A stretch of DNA of 64,000 bases from Cruorifilaria tuberocauda (GCA_013365365.1 JABVXU010000107.1:62001-126000); one strand, 5' to 3'. Positions 48,792-60,103 are shown, numbered from the stretch's first letter. Translations and numbers: made by a program. Notes: a model not told the origin generated them from the letters alone.

Positions 48792-51700
48792 ATGAGTGCT
48801 TCTGCTAGTGCTACTGGACAAGCTTCAGATTTAGAGCTAATAAGCATGACGGGATTTCTCATGAATAACGAGCAATCTTCCAGTGCTGATAATAGCTTGG
48901 TGAATTTCAATTGAAAATTTTAACAATTCGAATTTAACCATTTCGAAAAATGAATTTTATAAATTAAAGGAATTTCGAAAGAAGAATTTTTTTTTTTGAA
49001 ATTTAAGAAGTTATTAAAAGAAAATGTTTACAGCTAATTATATTTTCATCAACGATGAAATGGTACTGTATATTTTTCAGAAGAATTAAAAATTAAACTT
49101 GAAATGGTGTAAATCAGTAATTGCTATTTGTTATTGCTTCCGATCACGTCACAAAATTATCATATTGTATGATTCTTTTTTTTTTTGCAGAGCAATAAGT
49201 ACAAGAATTTCCCGAAACAATTACGTGTAAGCTTGCGTACGTCAGATTTTCCAAATGTACGTTACAATAACTTTTTGTTTCATCAATTTTCTATTATATC
49301 AAAAATCTAATTTCTCAATAAAAAAAAAAAGAAACAAAAGCTTCGATATAAGAACTCAAATATACATTTTTGTAATAACTAATTAAGTTATGAAAAAATT
49401 TTACTGTCTGTTAAATTTTAAGAATTTTAAAGAAAACGATGGAAATGAAGAGGAGGAAGAGGAATACGTGAGAGATACGTCATCACAACCAAGGAATTAT
49501 CTTAGATTTCGACCGGAAAATATTCAGGAAACACCAAAAAAAAAGAAACGATGTTGCCGTTGTTGCCAATTATGCATGCTAATTGCAAAAGTTCAATTTA
49601 TAATTTTTAAAAATTTGATTTCACATCTAAGATTATTGATGCTTATAATTTATTAAATTTTAATTAAATTACTTTCATTTCTAGTTTACTGGTGTATTGT
49701 GCTATGTATTTTGTTGCCCGCCAGTACCGGAAATGATCGTTCGAAAATTAGCATTTCATCCGGTAAAGAGAGGAAAAACATATGTTGTATACGGAAAAGA
49801 TAAAAGTGGAAATTTTGTAAAAACTGATAACGCCAAAAAGGTAAATATGAAAAATTGCTTAAATTAAAAAAAAAATAAATAAGACAAAAATAAATAAAAA
49901 AATAAATAAGTCTGTGAAAAATAAGACAATTCGTAATAATAAGCAAAAAGTAAGATAAATCGTAATAACCAAAGAGTAAGATGATTCATAATAATACGCA
50001 AGTAAGATAAATCGTAATAATAGACAAGAAGTAAGATGAATCGTAATAATAAGTGAAAAGTAAAATAAATCGTAATAATAAGCAAGAAGTAACATAAATC
50101 ATAATGATCAAAGAGTAAGACGATTCATAATAACACGCAAGTAAGATAAATCGTAATAATAGGCAAGAAGTAAGATGAATCGTAATAATAGGTGAAAAGT
50201 AAGATAAATCGTAGTAATAAACAAGAAGTAAGATAATTCGTAATAATAAACAAAAAGTAAGATAATCTCTAAAATAACAATAAGTAATATTATGAAGTAA
50301 CCATTCATTCTCTTATTAAAAATTACCGTATTCTTTTAATTTGCATAAGTTTACTTAAACTTGAAATCCCAGGAACTTGAAAATCTGAAATTCTAGGCGT
50401 CTAAGTTCACATGTATGAAATTCGAAGTGCAACAGCTTATTGATGGACCGCCAGTTTCAACGGAAAATGTTGAAATATCAATAATTAAAACAAAACGTGG
50501 CTCATATCTACCAATTTTGAGGATTGACAATAATATACCAATAACTGATAAATGTGATAATTTGGTAGGATTATTTTTTTTTATTTTTTAAAATTTTTTA
50601 ATTTTATTTAATCAAATAGCTTCCTGATGATAAGAAGTTATTTCTTTAGACAAAGTATCTATCAATGATATTCCATTGTTTTCATCGTTTTATATTTCTA
50701 GTTTAAATCGTTTTTACCTATTTTTTTTTTGAGTATTCTGATTTATGATTAAATGGTGATCAATCAATGATTGATCAGTGATTGTGGAATTGATTTTTTT
50801 TTTACTTTTTCTCCCAATTATCGACTATTTTTGAATAAAATAAAACTTTGATAAAGCTTATTTTTAAATTAATCTTTTCAAGTTACATGTCTTTTTAGGT
50901 TGTATTATTTTCGCAGCCAAATAGCTCTGATTTAGGATGTTATTTTCAACCGTATGGATTAAATTTGAGGTAAATATTCATTGATAGGAAGTTAGAGTTA
51001 GCATAATCTGTGATATTCAGCTAGCAATACTGAAATTCATTTAAATATAAATAATTCGTGTCTGAAATAAGAAAATTTAACATCTTTTCTTCTTTTCTAA
51101 AATATCGTATGAGATACAGTACACGTTATGATTGCTTTGCAATTTTGATTAATAGTTTTGCAATTTCAATTTTAGGATTTGTAAAAGTTTATGAATGATT
51201 AAATAGTTCTATCAGTTCTGTACAAATATTCAGATAGTTTTATTTAATTTAAAAGAATTTTGAATTGTATTGTATTTGTAGACATATATCTGAGCTATTG
51301 AAAGCTGATTTATATGCTTATGATTATTCCGGATATGGTGTTAGCACTGGTACTCCATCGGAAAAAAATATTTATGCTGATATTGAAGCAGCTTACAAAC
51401 ATATTTCTGAATCTCAGGGACCACGTGTTCGAGTAAGCTATCATGAATTTGCTACTTCTACTTAAAAAAAAAACAATTTCATGAAACATTTCCTTATCAC
51501 TTCTCTTTCAATCTACAATTTATCACTAGCGAAGTGCGTTTGGAAAAAATGATAAACTGATAATATTATCATAAGCAGTCAGAAAAAAAAAGTTATAAGC
51601 TGATAATATTATCATGATAAGTGGAGTAGTAAAATAATGAATATGACATGGATGAAATAAAGTTCATTGAGTAAAGATAAATGAAAATAGGTTTATTTTT

Positions 51701-52522
51701 CAGACAGTAACACTTAGAAAATCTGAATGAATCAACAAATACTTAACTTATTATAATGATAAAATTCTGTCTGAAAATAACAATGAGTTAAATGAATTAT
51801 ACCTACAGTAGGTAATGGATAATTAATTAAATAGCTTACAGATTGCATTACTTGGCTACAGTATTGGTACAGTATCAACGGTTTATATGGCTTCCAAACA
51901 TCCACCAAATCTTTGTGGAATAGTACTCGTTGCACCACTTGCATCTGCCTTAAGGCTATATGGAGAAGCTGATCGAACTTGTTGCATGGACCGATTTTTA
52001 AGGTTTTTTATTTTTTGCTATAAATTTGAAATGTTCAAATTTGAGTTGCAAAAATTACTGCGAAGAATTACAAGAAATTTTAGCTTTACTTAAGTCGAGT
52101 TTTAGATTTACTTAAGGCTAATATAAATGAACTCGAAAATTTTACTTTCTTTTTAATTCCAATTTCGTCTTGAGAAAAGTAATTTTTTTTCATTAAATTC
52201 ATGGAATATTAATTATTATTTAAAACAGATTAAAATCATTATTTTGTTTTCTTAATTTTACTCTAACTTAATCATTTGAAGTTACGATAGAGCACCAGAA
52301 GTTAATGTTCCTGTATTGGCTTGTCACGGTGGTATGGATACCGTTATACCCAAAAATCATAGTGAATTACTAATTGAACGATTTCCACGTGCTGTTGCGC
52401 CATTCTACGTGGAAGAAGCTAATCATCTGACTATATTTACTAGACAGAATCTTTCTGTATTTCTTCGAATTCGTTATTTTTTATTCAACGAAACTGATCA
52501 TTTGCAAGCTGAAGTCGTATGA
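48792..52522 (+). CDS. ABHD17: ABHD17-like alpha/beta hydrolase (depalmitoylase family)
   Basis: ABHD17 enzymes remove palmitate from membrane proteins; they are themselves anchored by palmitoylated cysteines. Nine exons: 48792-48899, 49191-49256, 49423-49590, 49685-49840, 50397-50564, 50899-50969, 51282-51432, 51842-52002, 52282-52522; in phase, 429 residues (vertebrate forms about 310-330). The family cysteine/KLAF signature appears as CYVFCCPPVPEMIVRKLAF. Later come YDYSGYGVSTGTPSEKNIYA, the nucleophile in LLGYSIGT (Ser303), CHGGMDTVIP (Asp369) and EEANHLTIF (His398), so the catalytic triad is kept. Odd points: the usual FSHGNAVDLG before the core reads FSQPNSSDLG, and about 115 residues precede the cysteine motif, including an acidic run (EEEEEEY) and KKKKRCCRCCQLC. 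Exon 2 borders are the least certain. Confidence 0.88.
49920..50285. repeat. Minisatellite in ABHD17-like intron 4, unit about 30 bases
   Basis: Around a dozen units of the type AAGTAAGATAAATCGTAATAATA with variants, filling most of the 49,841-50,396 intron. On the minus strand it yields Tyr/Leu-rich open frames that are artefacts. Each unit contains GTAAGAT, a donor-like heptamer. Confidence 0.92.
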
Positions 52523-52794
52523 TTGATTGTTTCATCTAATATCTGTTTACAATTTAAATATCTTTAAAATTTCATAAAGAAATTTATAAATTTCATTTAT
52601 TAAATCTAGCATGCTAATTATAGCATAGATGAAGTTAGTGGAATGATTCGATGACAGGTAATAATATCGTTCGATCATCTTGATTCAAGAACCAGGTGAT
52701 TTGATTGCTATCGAATTGATCCATTGTTGGATCTATTTTAAAAATATGCGATACAAATTTTTATTCAAACCTATCGTTATTTTACTTCCTCTAA

Positions 52795-53012
52795 CATGGA
52801 TTTGTAAGATAATTAATTAATATTAATTAAGATTATAAATTGAAAGAGGATTGTCTATTTTTTCATTTTTCTTTAATCTATTGACTAACAGTTTATTATG
52901 TATAATTTGTTTATTTTAATATTCAAAGAAAAAGAAAGTAAACAATTCTCTTTCAATTTATAATCTTAATTAATTTTAATTAATTATCTTGCAAGTTATC
53001 TCGCAAATCCAT
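52795..53012. repeat. Fold-back element (about 60-base inverted arms)
   Basis: Left arm 52795-52854 and right arm 52942-53012 are inverted copies: CATGGATTTGTAAGATAATT... against ...AATTATCTTGCAAGTTATCTCGCAAATCCAT, the right arm carrying a 12-base insertion. The arms flank 87 bases. The structure is that of a small palindromic non-autonomous (MITE-like) element. A near-exact copy of most of the right arm occurs at 57014-57072. Confidence 0.75.
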
Positions 53013-53664
53013 ATTGGAGAAAGCGAAATGTATTAAAATTAAATTTAGAAGTATGTATTAAAATTAAAATTAAAAAAAAACAAACATAATATAAAAAAAG
53101 TTTTATAGAAAAAAAAAAACGAAAATTTTATCAAAATTTATAAAATGCTATCTTCACATTTGCATCTCTTTTTTTTCTAACGACGAGGTCAATGACAAGT
53201 TTTTCAAATAAAACGAAAAAGATGTTTAACCTTGACGAAACTGTAAAAGCAAACAAGCTGAACAATTCCTTTTACACCTGGTCATTATTTATTTAATTGC
53301 TCTTACCTTTTTTCCAAATACAATTTCAAGATCGAACTATTGAAATTCAATTTACTATTCTGTACAATTTTAAAAAGATTTTGTCCCTTTCTTTCTTCTC
53401 TCCAAATTTCAATAACTTAACAAATAAATTGATATATAAGCTAAGGTTAGATAGTAATATTATACAATTTATATATTCGAGTAGCTTCAATTTTTTTTTT
53501 CTGAAATTTAAAATTTTAATAAAAAAATTTTGTTGTATTACTTTAAAAACCTTGAAAATACCAATATTACCTCAATTAAAAATTGCCGTTTTAACCTAAA
53601 TTTTGTTATAAATGCTTTGTTGCACAATTTTTTCCAATCGAGGATTAACGAATTTTAAAACATC

Positions 53665-53955
53665 ATTGTATGTATGCTGTGCGTGCATGTACGTGTACAC
53701 GCTTGCGTGTGTTTACGTGTACGTATGCGTGTATGTTTGATTTTTCTAAATAATAATCAAATAATGATGAAACAGTGATTGGTCAGTGATTGCGGAATTA
53801 ATTTTTACTGACTATTTTTTGTTTATATTTCTTGTTTAAATCATTTTTACCTATTACATATGCGTGTGTGTATGTTTGCGTATACACGTGCGTGTGTGTT
53901 TGCGTTTATGCGTGAGCGTGCGTTTACACGTACGTTGAGTGTAGGTGTGTATTTG
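53665..53955. repeat. Two GT-rich alternating purine-pyrimidine tracts
   Basis: GTGCGTGCATGTACGTGTAC-like runs at about 53,665-53,735 and 53,858-53,955, separated by unrelated AT-rich DNA. Long alternating purine-pyrimidine stretches can adopt Z-DNA. Confidence 0.8.
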
Positions 53956-54062
53956 CGTCAAATCGACTTCCATCTCATCGTTTTTTTCTGTCCAAAATTT
54001 AAATTCTCACGCATTCCAGTGGTGTTTGAAAGTTATTCAAATTTTTCATTTCAAAACTTTAG

Positions 54063-55949
54063 ATGGTTACAAGAAACCTGTTTGCTATTGTTAGCATCAA
54101 ATTATTGACAGTTATTGTTGGACAATTTTGGGATCCGTATGAAACGTATAATTCATTTTATAATTCAGATTCATATCAACAAGGTTTCTTTTTTGTTTTT
54201 GGAATTCCTTTTTTATATCATATAAGCTCTTCAATTTCATGTAATTTTCGCTTTTTTTTTTTAAAAATTCTTAAATTTATATAAAAATAATCATAATATA
54301 TAATAAGAAATAAAAAAGAATTTAAAATTTTAAAAATTTAAAAATTAAAAAAATCGTAAATTTCAAAAATTTGCATGATATTTTATTGTATTATAAAAAG
54401 TACAATAGTGATTAAATTATTTTTAAATCATTTAAAAATAACTTGATCGCTATCGTATTTTTTAATAATTTGAAGTTTAAAACTGAAAGTTTAAAGTAAA
54501 TAATTTAAAGTTTGAAAAAATTTTTTCGAAATTTCTTCAGGTAATATAGTAAAATAATTTTCCAATGTTTCAGTTATAAATTAGATGCAAATAAAGTTAA
54601 ATCAACGATATAACTTTGTAAATAATTTCATTCCTGAAAAAATATTTACTGAAAAGTATTAACTAATTATCGTATCATCTATTACAGGACTAGGATACGA
54701 TGGAGGATGTGGAAATATTGTAGTGACCAGAGTACCGTGTCAACAACCTGCTAGACAGTGGAATATGTATCCGGACGATTATCAGTCACCGAATTACAAT
54801 AGACGACCATATTTTGGTATTTAGATTTCACTTCTAGTTTCTTGATTAATTTCAGGAAAAGTTAAGTAACTAATTAGGTTTAAATACACCTAATTAGTTA
54901 CTTAACTCTGTTTTAAAAATTCAATTTATAAAAAATTTTCAAAAATACCGTAACTTGTAAAACACCGTAATGATTTTAGGATTATTCATTTTGTTACAGG
55001 AATAATGCCACGTATGTTTTCACCGTACGGTAATAACGGTATGATACCTCGAACCAACGATTTTACGATAGATTTACTAAATCGTGATATTTTACTGGAT
55101 GGTATGGAAGCAGGAAGAATACGTAGCAATCTTTTAGCTTCAAAATTGTTCGCAGCTAATATTCTCAATGATAAGAATAGATTTGTGGTAAATTATTTAA
55201 GTAAATTATTATTACTGTATCCAGTGAATTTTTCATTATTGGAATAAAGTATTTTAGTACAAATTCCTTCTTCCTATTTCAGTACAAATTCTTTTTTTCC
55301 TATTCAGTGGAAATTTCTTCTTCCTACTTCAGTACGAATTCATTTTTCCTATTTCAGTACAAATTCCTTTTTTCCTATTTCAGTACAAATTCCTTTTTTC
55401 CTATTTCAGTACAAATTCCTTTTTTCCTTTTTCAGTATAAATTCCTTTTTTCCTATTTCAGTACAAATTCCTTTCTTCCTATTCAGTACAAATTACCAAT
55501 AGCGAAAGAATTTCATTTAATGAGATGATTTCATGATTTCATTTAATTAATTTAATTTAACGAGCTAAACTAATCTTCCCGCGATATCTCAAATTCCTTT
55601 TTTATATCATTTGATCTTAATCAAATTTCAATTGAAATTTGATTATGATTACAAAAATTGACTGGAGAAAATGAATTATTTTTATGATGCAAATTAAAAA
55701 GCAGTATCAATCAATACGGAATCAGAAGAGATTCCGAAAATTAGAACGGAAAAGAAATTGCCGCTGTAAAATTTTATGAAATTTCAGGCCAATGGTTGTT
55801 CATATGATGTGAATCATAGTAGATGCGCGGATAATTTAAATCTTTGCAAGGGACGATGCAAAAACTTTGGTGATAATACAACACATGATTGCAGATGTGT
55901 ACCGGAAGATGTGCTATCCATTTTAGGCTTAACGACGATTCACAAATAA
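54063..55949 (+). CDS. Secreted cysteine-rich protein, unknown family
   Basis: Four exons: 54063-54183, 54688-54816, 55000-55187, 55788-55949; in phase, 199 residues. ATG follows a CTTTAG acceptor directly, consistent with a spliced leader. The N-terminus (MVTRNLFAIVSIKLLTVIVG) is a signal peptide. The middle is rich in Tyr, Asn, Pro and Arg with no known domain; the last 50 residues hold six cysteines in the order C-x8-C-x6-C-x3-C-x10-C-x-C, around CKGRC and CRCVP. N-glycosylation sequons NHS and NTT lie in that domain. No family recognised; it reads as an extracellular, disulfide-bonded nematode protein. Confidence 0.75.
55258..55497. repeat. Minisatellite of 25-26 bases, about nine units, each with a splice-acceptor sequence
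   Basis: Units run TACAAATTCC-TTTTTTCCTATTTCAG with minor variants, within the third intron (55188-55787) of the secreted-protein gene. Nearly every unit ends in TTTCAG or TTCAG, a nematode-type 3' splice site. Confidence 0.93.
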
Positions 55950-56504
55950 TTACGAATAGCATTTCATTTAATTTTAATTTAGTGTTATCGAATAATGATA
56001 AACGTAATATAACATAAATTTTTATTGAATTTAAATTTTGAAAGAAAGAATCCGAATTGAATATTTTGACATAATCTTATTATATAAATTTTCATCTCTT
56101 TACTGAACAAATATCCGTTTCAATTTAAATCGATTTGATCATCATTTTGAAAATCAAAAATAAATGCTTTATTACTTTTAAGCTTACTTTAAATGATGAC
56201 TTTAATTGAATCTATAAATGACTTCTTCTTTTTTTTGCATTTTCAAACTTACTAAACAAAATAAAACTCAAGAAAAGCAATGAATAGGAAAAGAAAGAAG
56301 AACGAAATGAAGTTTGTAAAAGAGTAAAACTGAAGTTTTGGAAAAACTTTAATAAGTTTTTTTTTTGAGTAAAATTTTCCCAAATACAATATTTTAAAGG
56401 ATAAAAAATTCATACAAAAGCAAATAGACATAAAATTTTTAGCTAATCGGAATAACTCATTCAATTTATCGTTTACTAAAAGGCTTTCTTCTTTCTGCAA
56501 TACT

Positions 56505-56640
56505 GATTATGATACGTTTAGGATACGTGATTATAATACGTTTATGATACGTGATTATAATACGTTTATTATACGTGATTATGATACGTTTATGATACGT
56601 GATACGTGATTATGATACGTTTATGATACGTGATACGTTG
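56505..56640. repeat. TGATTATGATACGTTTATGATACG tandem repeat
   Basis: About six units of 22-24 bases (ATACGTTTATGATACGTGAT with small changes), then a transition into TATCCGGATTGAT-type units. No coding potential. Confidence 0.9.
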
Positions 56641-57013
56641 ATATCAGCTTGTCATTATCGTTTCGGATTAATGCAATGGCTATCCGAATTGATACAGTGA
56701 GTATCCGGATCATGCAATAGATATCAGGATTGATATAATGAACATCCAGATTGATACATGAGTATCCGGATTGATGTAACGGATAATAGATCTATTATCT
56801 ATTACATAATAGATATCCGGATTGATGTAATAACGAGTATTAGTAGGATTACTATTCGAAGAACTATTTTAAATCCTTCTCAAAAGAGTTGCAAAGTTTA
56901 TTTTAAAGGATTTCAAAGGAAGCTCAAAAAATAAAACACAAAAAAAAATTATGCATATTTTCATGATATCGTCTTATCGATGATATTCAAACATTGATAA
57001 ATTTACACATGAT

Positions 57014-57072
57014 AAAGTAAACAATTCTCTTTCAATTTATAATCTTAATTAATTTTAATTAATTATCTTGCA
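57014..57072. mobile_element. Solo copy of fold-back arm flanked by direct repeats
   Basis: This 59-base block (AAAGTAAACAATTCTCTTTC... to ...AATTATCTTGC) is essentially identical to part of the right arm at 52,938-52,995. It is bounded on both sides by ATTTACACATGAT (57001-57013 and 57073-57085), which looks like a 13-base target-site duplication. The unit therefore appears to have been inserted here. Confidence 0.65.
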
Positions 57073-57625
57073 ATTTACACATGATGAATTTATTTCCCAT
57101 TTCGTTACGATAGTATAAATTCAGTTTTATCAGCTTTTATCAATATTTCTTTGAATTTTTGCTGTTTATTTCAAAACATTTATTTTTGCATTAATTTCCA
57201 GCTGATAATTTGATAGCTTATCATAATTTCTATTCAATTTGATAAAAAAATTTTTTAAATTATAATTTATTTCAGATTGTTTTATTGAATTATTTTAGAT
57301 TATTATTCAAAATTTTATTTACCAGAAATTGACAATTTCAATAAATATTTACATTTGAGAAAAAGTTCGTTTAAAATTAAAAAAATGAATTTTTTGCTGT
57401 AAATATTTACAATTTCAAACCGAACTAAGGTAAAAGTAACAAATTGAAAAACCTTTAAAATACTTCTACTTTTTTGCTTTCAATTTAAAAAAAATCAAAA
57501 AACAAAATTAGCACTGAGTTTAAAATACGAATGAAAAATTAATTGAGAATAAATTGAGCGCAACATATTTTTTTTTTTTATATATTTCAATTTTAAACTT
57601 AACGAATCGTTTTACAGTAAAATTA

Positions 57626-57886
57626 TCAAATTAATACGGTAGCAGCAGTTAAATTCGTTCGAAAAAGCACCACAGAAAATGGTTCAACGGAAAAATACAG
57701 GAAACAGTTTGATAGATGAGTTATATAGCAACCAAAGCTATTACCAACGATACAATGCCAACCGGAACCATAGGTACTATCAAATTTTTGCTTCAATAAT
57801 TTAGCAATTTGTTGTAAATTATAATTTTTTGCATTAATTTCTTGTTGTACCAATTTTTGCGCAAAAATTGCCTTTGATTGACTCAT
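57626..57886 (-). CDS. Dynein light chain, LC8 type
   Basis: LC8 chains are small homodimeric hubs bound to dynein intermediate chain and many other partners. A single exon gives 86 residues (usual length 89). The hallmark WHCIVGNSFGCYITH matches the family's WHCIVG-NFG-YVTH segment, preceded by the helix LLKQKFDSTYG and followed by LYFSVEPFSVVLF. The start MSQSKAIFAQKLVQQ aligns inside the usual N-terminus, and a TTTATAG acceptor nine bases upstream could be a trans-splice site or the edge of a missing first exon. Divergence from canonical LC8 is high, suggesting one of the extra paralogs nematodes carry rather than the ubiquitous form. Confidence 0.85.
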   Translation of the reverse strand: MSQSKAIFAQKLVQQEINAKNYNLQQIAKLLKQKFDSTYGSGWHCIVGNSFGCYITHLSNCFLYFSVEPFSVVLFRTNLTAATVLI

Positions 57887-60103
57887 TTCAATACTCTATA
57901 AAAGTTATAATTGTTGCAATTTTACTATAATTGCAATTTTAAATTATTTAAAAGAAAAGTTTAATTTAAATTTTCCTATCGATAATCGATTGATTATCAG
58001 TGCTAGTGATAGATTGATTATCAGTAATTTGTAGCAGTTGTAGGATGAAAGTGAAAGGAGTGAAAGATCATTACTGGAAAGATTTTCTATCAAATTACAA
58101 TGAATGATATATTTATTGATCTGAACACTTTACAGTTAACAAAATTCAGTGATAAGATCGATCAATCAAATCAATCATCGATTATCTAACGAAATTTCTC
58201 AATCAGTTACTCCTCAATTTGAACTCTGAACTCTTAAATCTGTTCTTCGACACTCACCTTTAAGGAGGAAACTAGTCTTGTAAGAATTTTAAAATATGAA
58301 GTATGACGAAATAAATAAAGGTTGGAAATAAGATAAGTGTTAATTAGAAATAGCACAAATTGACGTAAATAAAGGACTTACGTAATTCATTTTTATTGCT
58401 TCACGTGATTTTATTACACTTTTACACTTCGTTCAACCGTTTACGTAAGCAACAATACATGAAATAATGTTGGAAATGCGTATTAAATTCATTTCCTTTC
58501 TTAAATCGTTTTCTTCTCATTTCAAATTTCTAAAATTCAATTTAACTTAATTAAAATTAAAATATTCAATCATAAACAAATCTACCGTTTATATTCTTTA
58601 TTTTTCAATTATAATTACTTTTATTTACTTATAATACTTATATACTTACAGTAAAAGTAAAAACTATAGTAAAAGTCATAGCAAAAATACACTATACTTA
58701 TAATACTTATGTTACTCATAATTTCATATTCAATTATAATACTTATAGAATAATTTAATAAGTTATTTCACTTTAAATCACAAATATAATGAATTACTCA
58801 AACCATAAAAAATAATAGATTGTCTTCCAACTATCTAATTTCTTGTCATTTAAACAATAATAACTTTACTCAAATTGCTCGTTATTAGTGCTGCTGCGTT
58901 TTGATTTACAATTATACTTTAATTAGCTTATGCAAAATTAATTTATTAGTCATACTGAACATTTTAATTTTACTCAACTTGCATTTATTTGTACAGTAAT
59001 TTTTTGTTTTATTTGTGAAGTACTTTCTTGTTGAACTTGCATTTATTTGTACAGTAGTTTCTTGTCTTGCATTTATTTGTACAGTAATTTTTTGTTTTAT
59101 TTGTGAAGTATTTTCTTGTTGAACTTGCATTTATTTGTCCAGTAGTTTCTTGTCAAAAACATTTTAATACCTTTAATTTATTAAATAATCATAAGTTTCA
59201 TATAAAACATTTTAATACCTTTAATTTATTACATGATTATAAATTCCATACAGGTAAGATCATAACTATCAACAACGGAGAAAGAGATAAGTTAAATTAT
59301 AAATAAAATCAGATAATTTTCAGATGTGAAAGCAATCGTTTTATATTTCGTATATAACTTTCATATAACTTTTAATAACTATTATATCTTTCGTTACTAT
59401 CACAAATATTATAGCGCAAATGATAATAACAAATGATTAAAACTAACTTTATATCTTTTACTGTTTATCACATGAGTGATAAACAATGATTACAACTAAC
59501 TTTATAACTTTTATTATTATCACTATATTATAGCGTAAATGATGATAACAAATAATTATAACTAACTTTATACTTTTCGTTATTATCACAATGATGATAA
59601 CAAATGATTAAAACAACAAATTTGGTAGCGTATCAGAAAGACCCAATCAGTAATTTTGAGAAAAACAAAATATCCGTAAAAAAATGAATTTAAAAATTGA
59701 AATTTTAATGCATTGAAGTTTTCCGGGTAGCAATTAAATTTCATTTTCTAAAAAAAGAGCATGAGCTGAGGTAATCATTCATTTTCTGAATTTAATTTTT
59801 CAGCAAAATTTACACATGCAAGTTTTAGATACCTAAAAACTTTTAATTATTTCAACAGCAAAGTAATTTCACTTAGCAAACTTATCGTTGAAATATTTTT
59901 TTTTAATGTAAATTAAAAATTGTTATGTAAATTTAGTAAATTAAAAATAATTTCCATATAGCAATGAGAGAAATTCAATCATAACATTTCTCATGGAAAA
60001 GAAAAAAAGAAAACAATGATTTCATGAAATTTAAATTTATCATGCAGTTTACTTATTTAGCAGCTATATCATGATTTATCACTATATAATATTCTCGATA
60101 TGT
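57887..60103. other. Intergenic region with zinc-finger-like relic and repeats
   Basis: 2.2 kb between two minus-strand genes. It includes the repeat at 58,976-59,253 and a looser 65-base repeat (AACTAACTTTATA...TTATTATCAC) at about 59,380-59,610. The rest is AT-rich without recognisable features. Confidence 0.5.
58976..59253 (+). repeat. Tandem repeats encoding zinc-finger-like fragments
   Basis: Two units of about 88 bases (58,976-59,066 and 59,066-59,154) built on TTGCATTTATTTGTACAGTA, then two units of about 49 bases (from 59,155). Read in one frame from 59,103 the end gives FICPVVSCQKHFNTFNLL, then NNHKFH..., then a second HFNTFNLL... ending FHTGK. That fits C-x4-C-x12-H-x5-H and the HTGK linker of C2H2 fingers. 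Upstream units repeat FIC-x-V-x-x-C but contain stops. It may be a decayed finger exon or chance. Confidence 0.4.

Larger units (their letters stand above)
52523..54062. other. Repeat-rich intergenic region
   Basis: 1.5 kb with the 3' flank of the hydrolase gene, the fold-back element and the GT-rich tracts listed separately. Between the two GT tracts, and again in the hydrolase intron near 50,700-50,800, is a similar block (GTGATTG-TCAGTGATTG-GGAATT; TTTAAATC-TTTTTACCTATT), i.e. a dispersed repeat. Open frames at 53,297-53,599 and 53,860-54,108 are low-complexity artefacts. Confidence 0.55.
55950..57625. other. Convergent intergenic region with short repeats
   Basis: 1.7 kb of AT-rich DNA between the secreted-protein gene and the dynein light chain. 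It holds a TACGT-type repeat at about 56,505-56,640, a looser TATCCGGATTGAT repeat at about 56,680-56,830 and the solo fold-back arm. No exon recognised; the open frame at 56,252-56,500 (minus) lacks motifs. Confidence 0.5.

Noticed and set aside
49859..50308. Several Tyr/Leu-rich minus-strand open frames resembling membrane proteins
   Set aside because: They are translations of the 30-base minisatellite in an ABHD17-like intron.
53860..54108. 82-residue frame starting MRVCMFAYTRACVF
   Set aside because: Translation of the GT-rich tract; it overlaps the start of the secreted-protein gene in another frame.
55307..55528. 73-residue Phe/Ser-rich open frame
   Set aside because: Translation of the 25-26-base intronic minisatellite.
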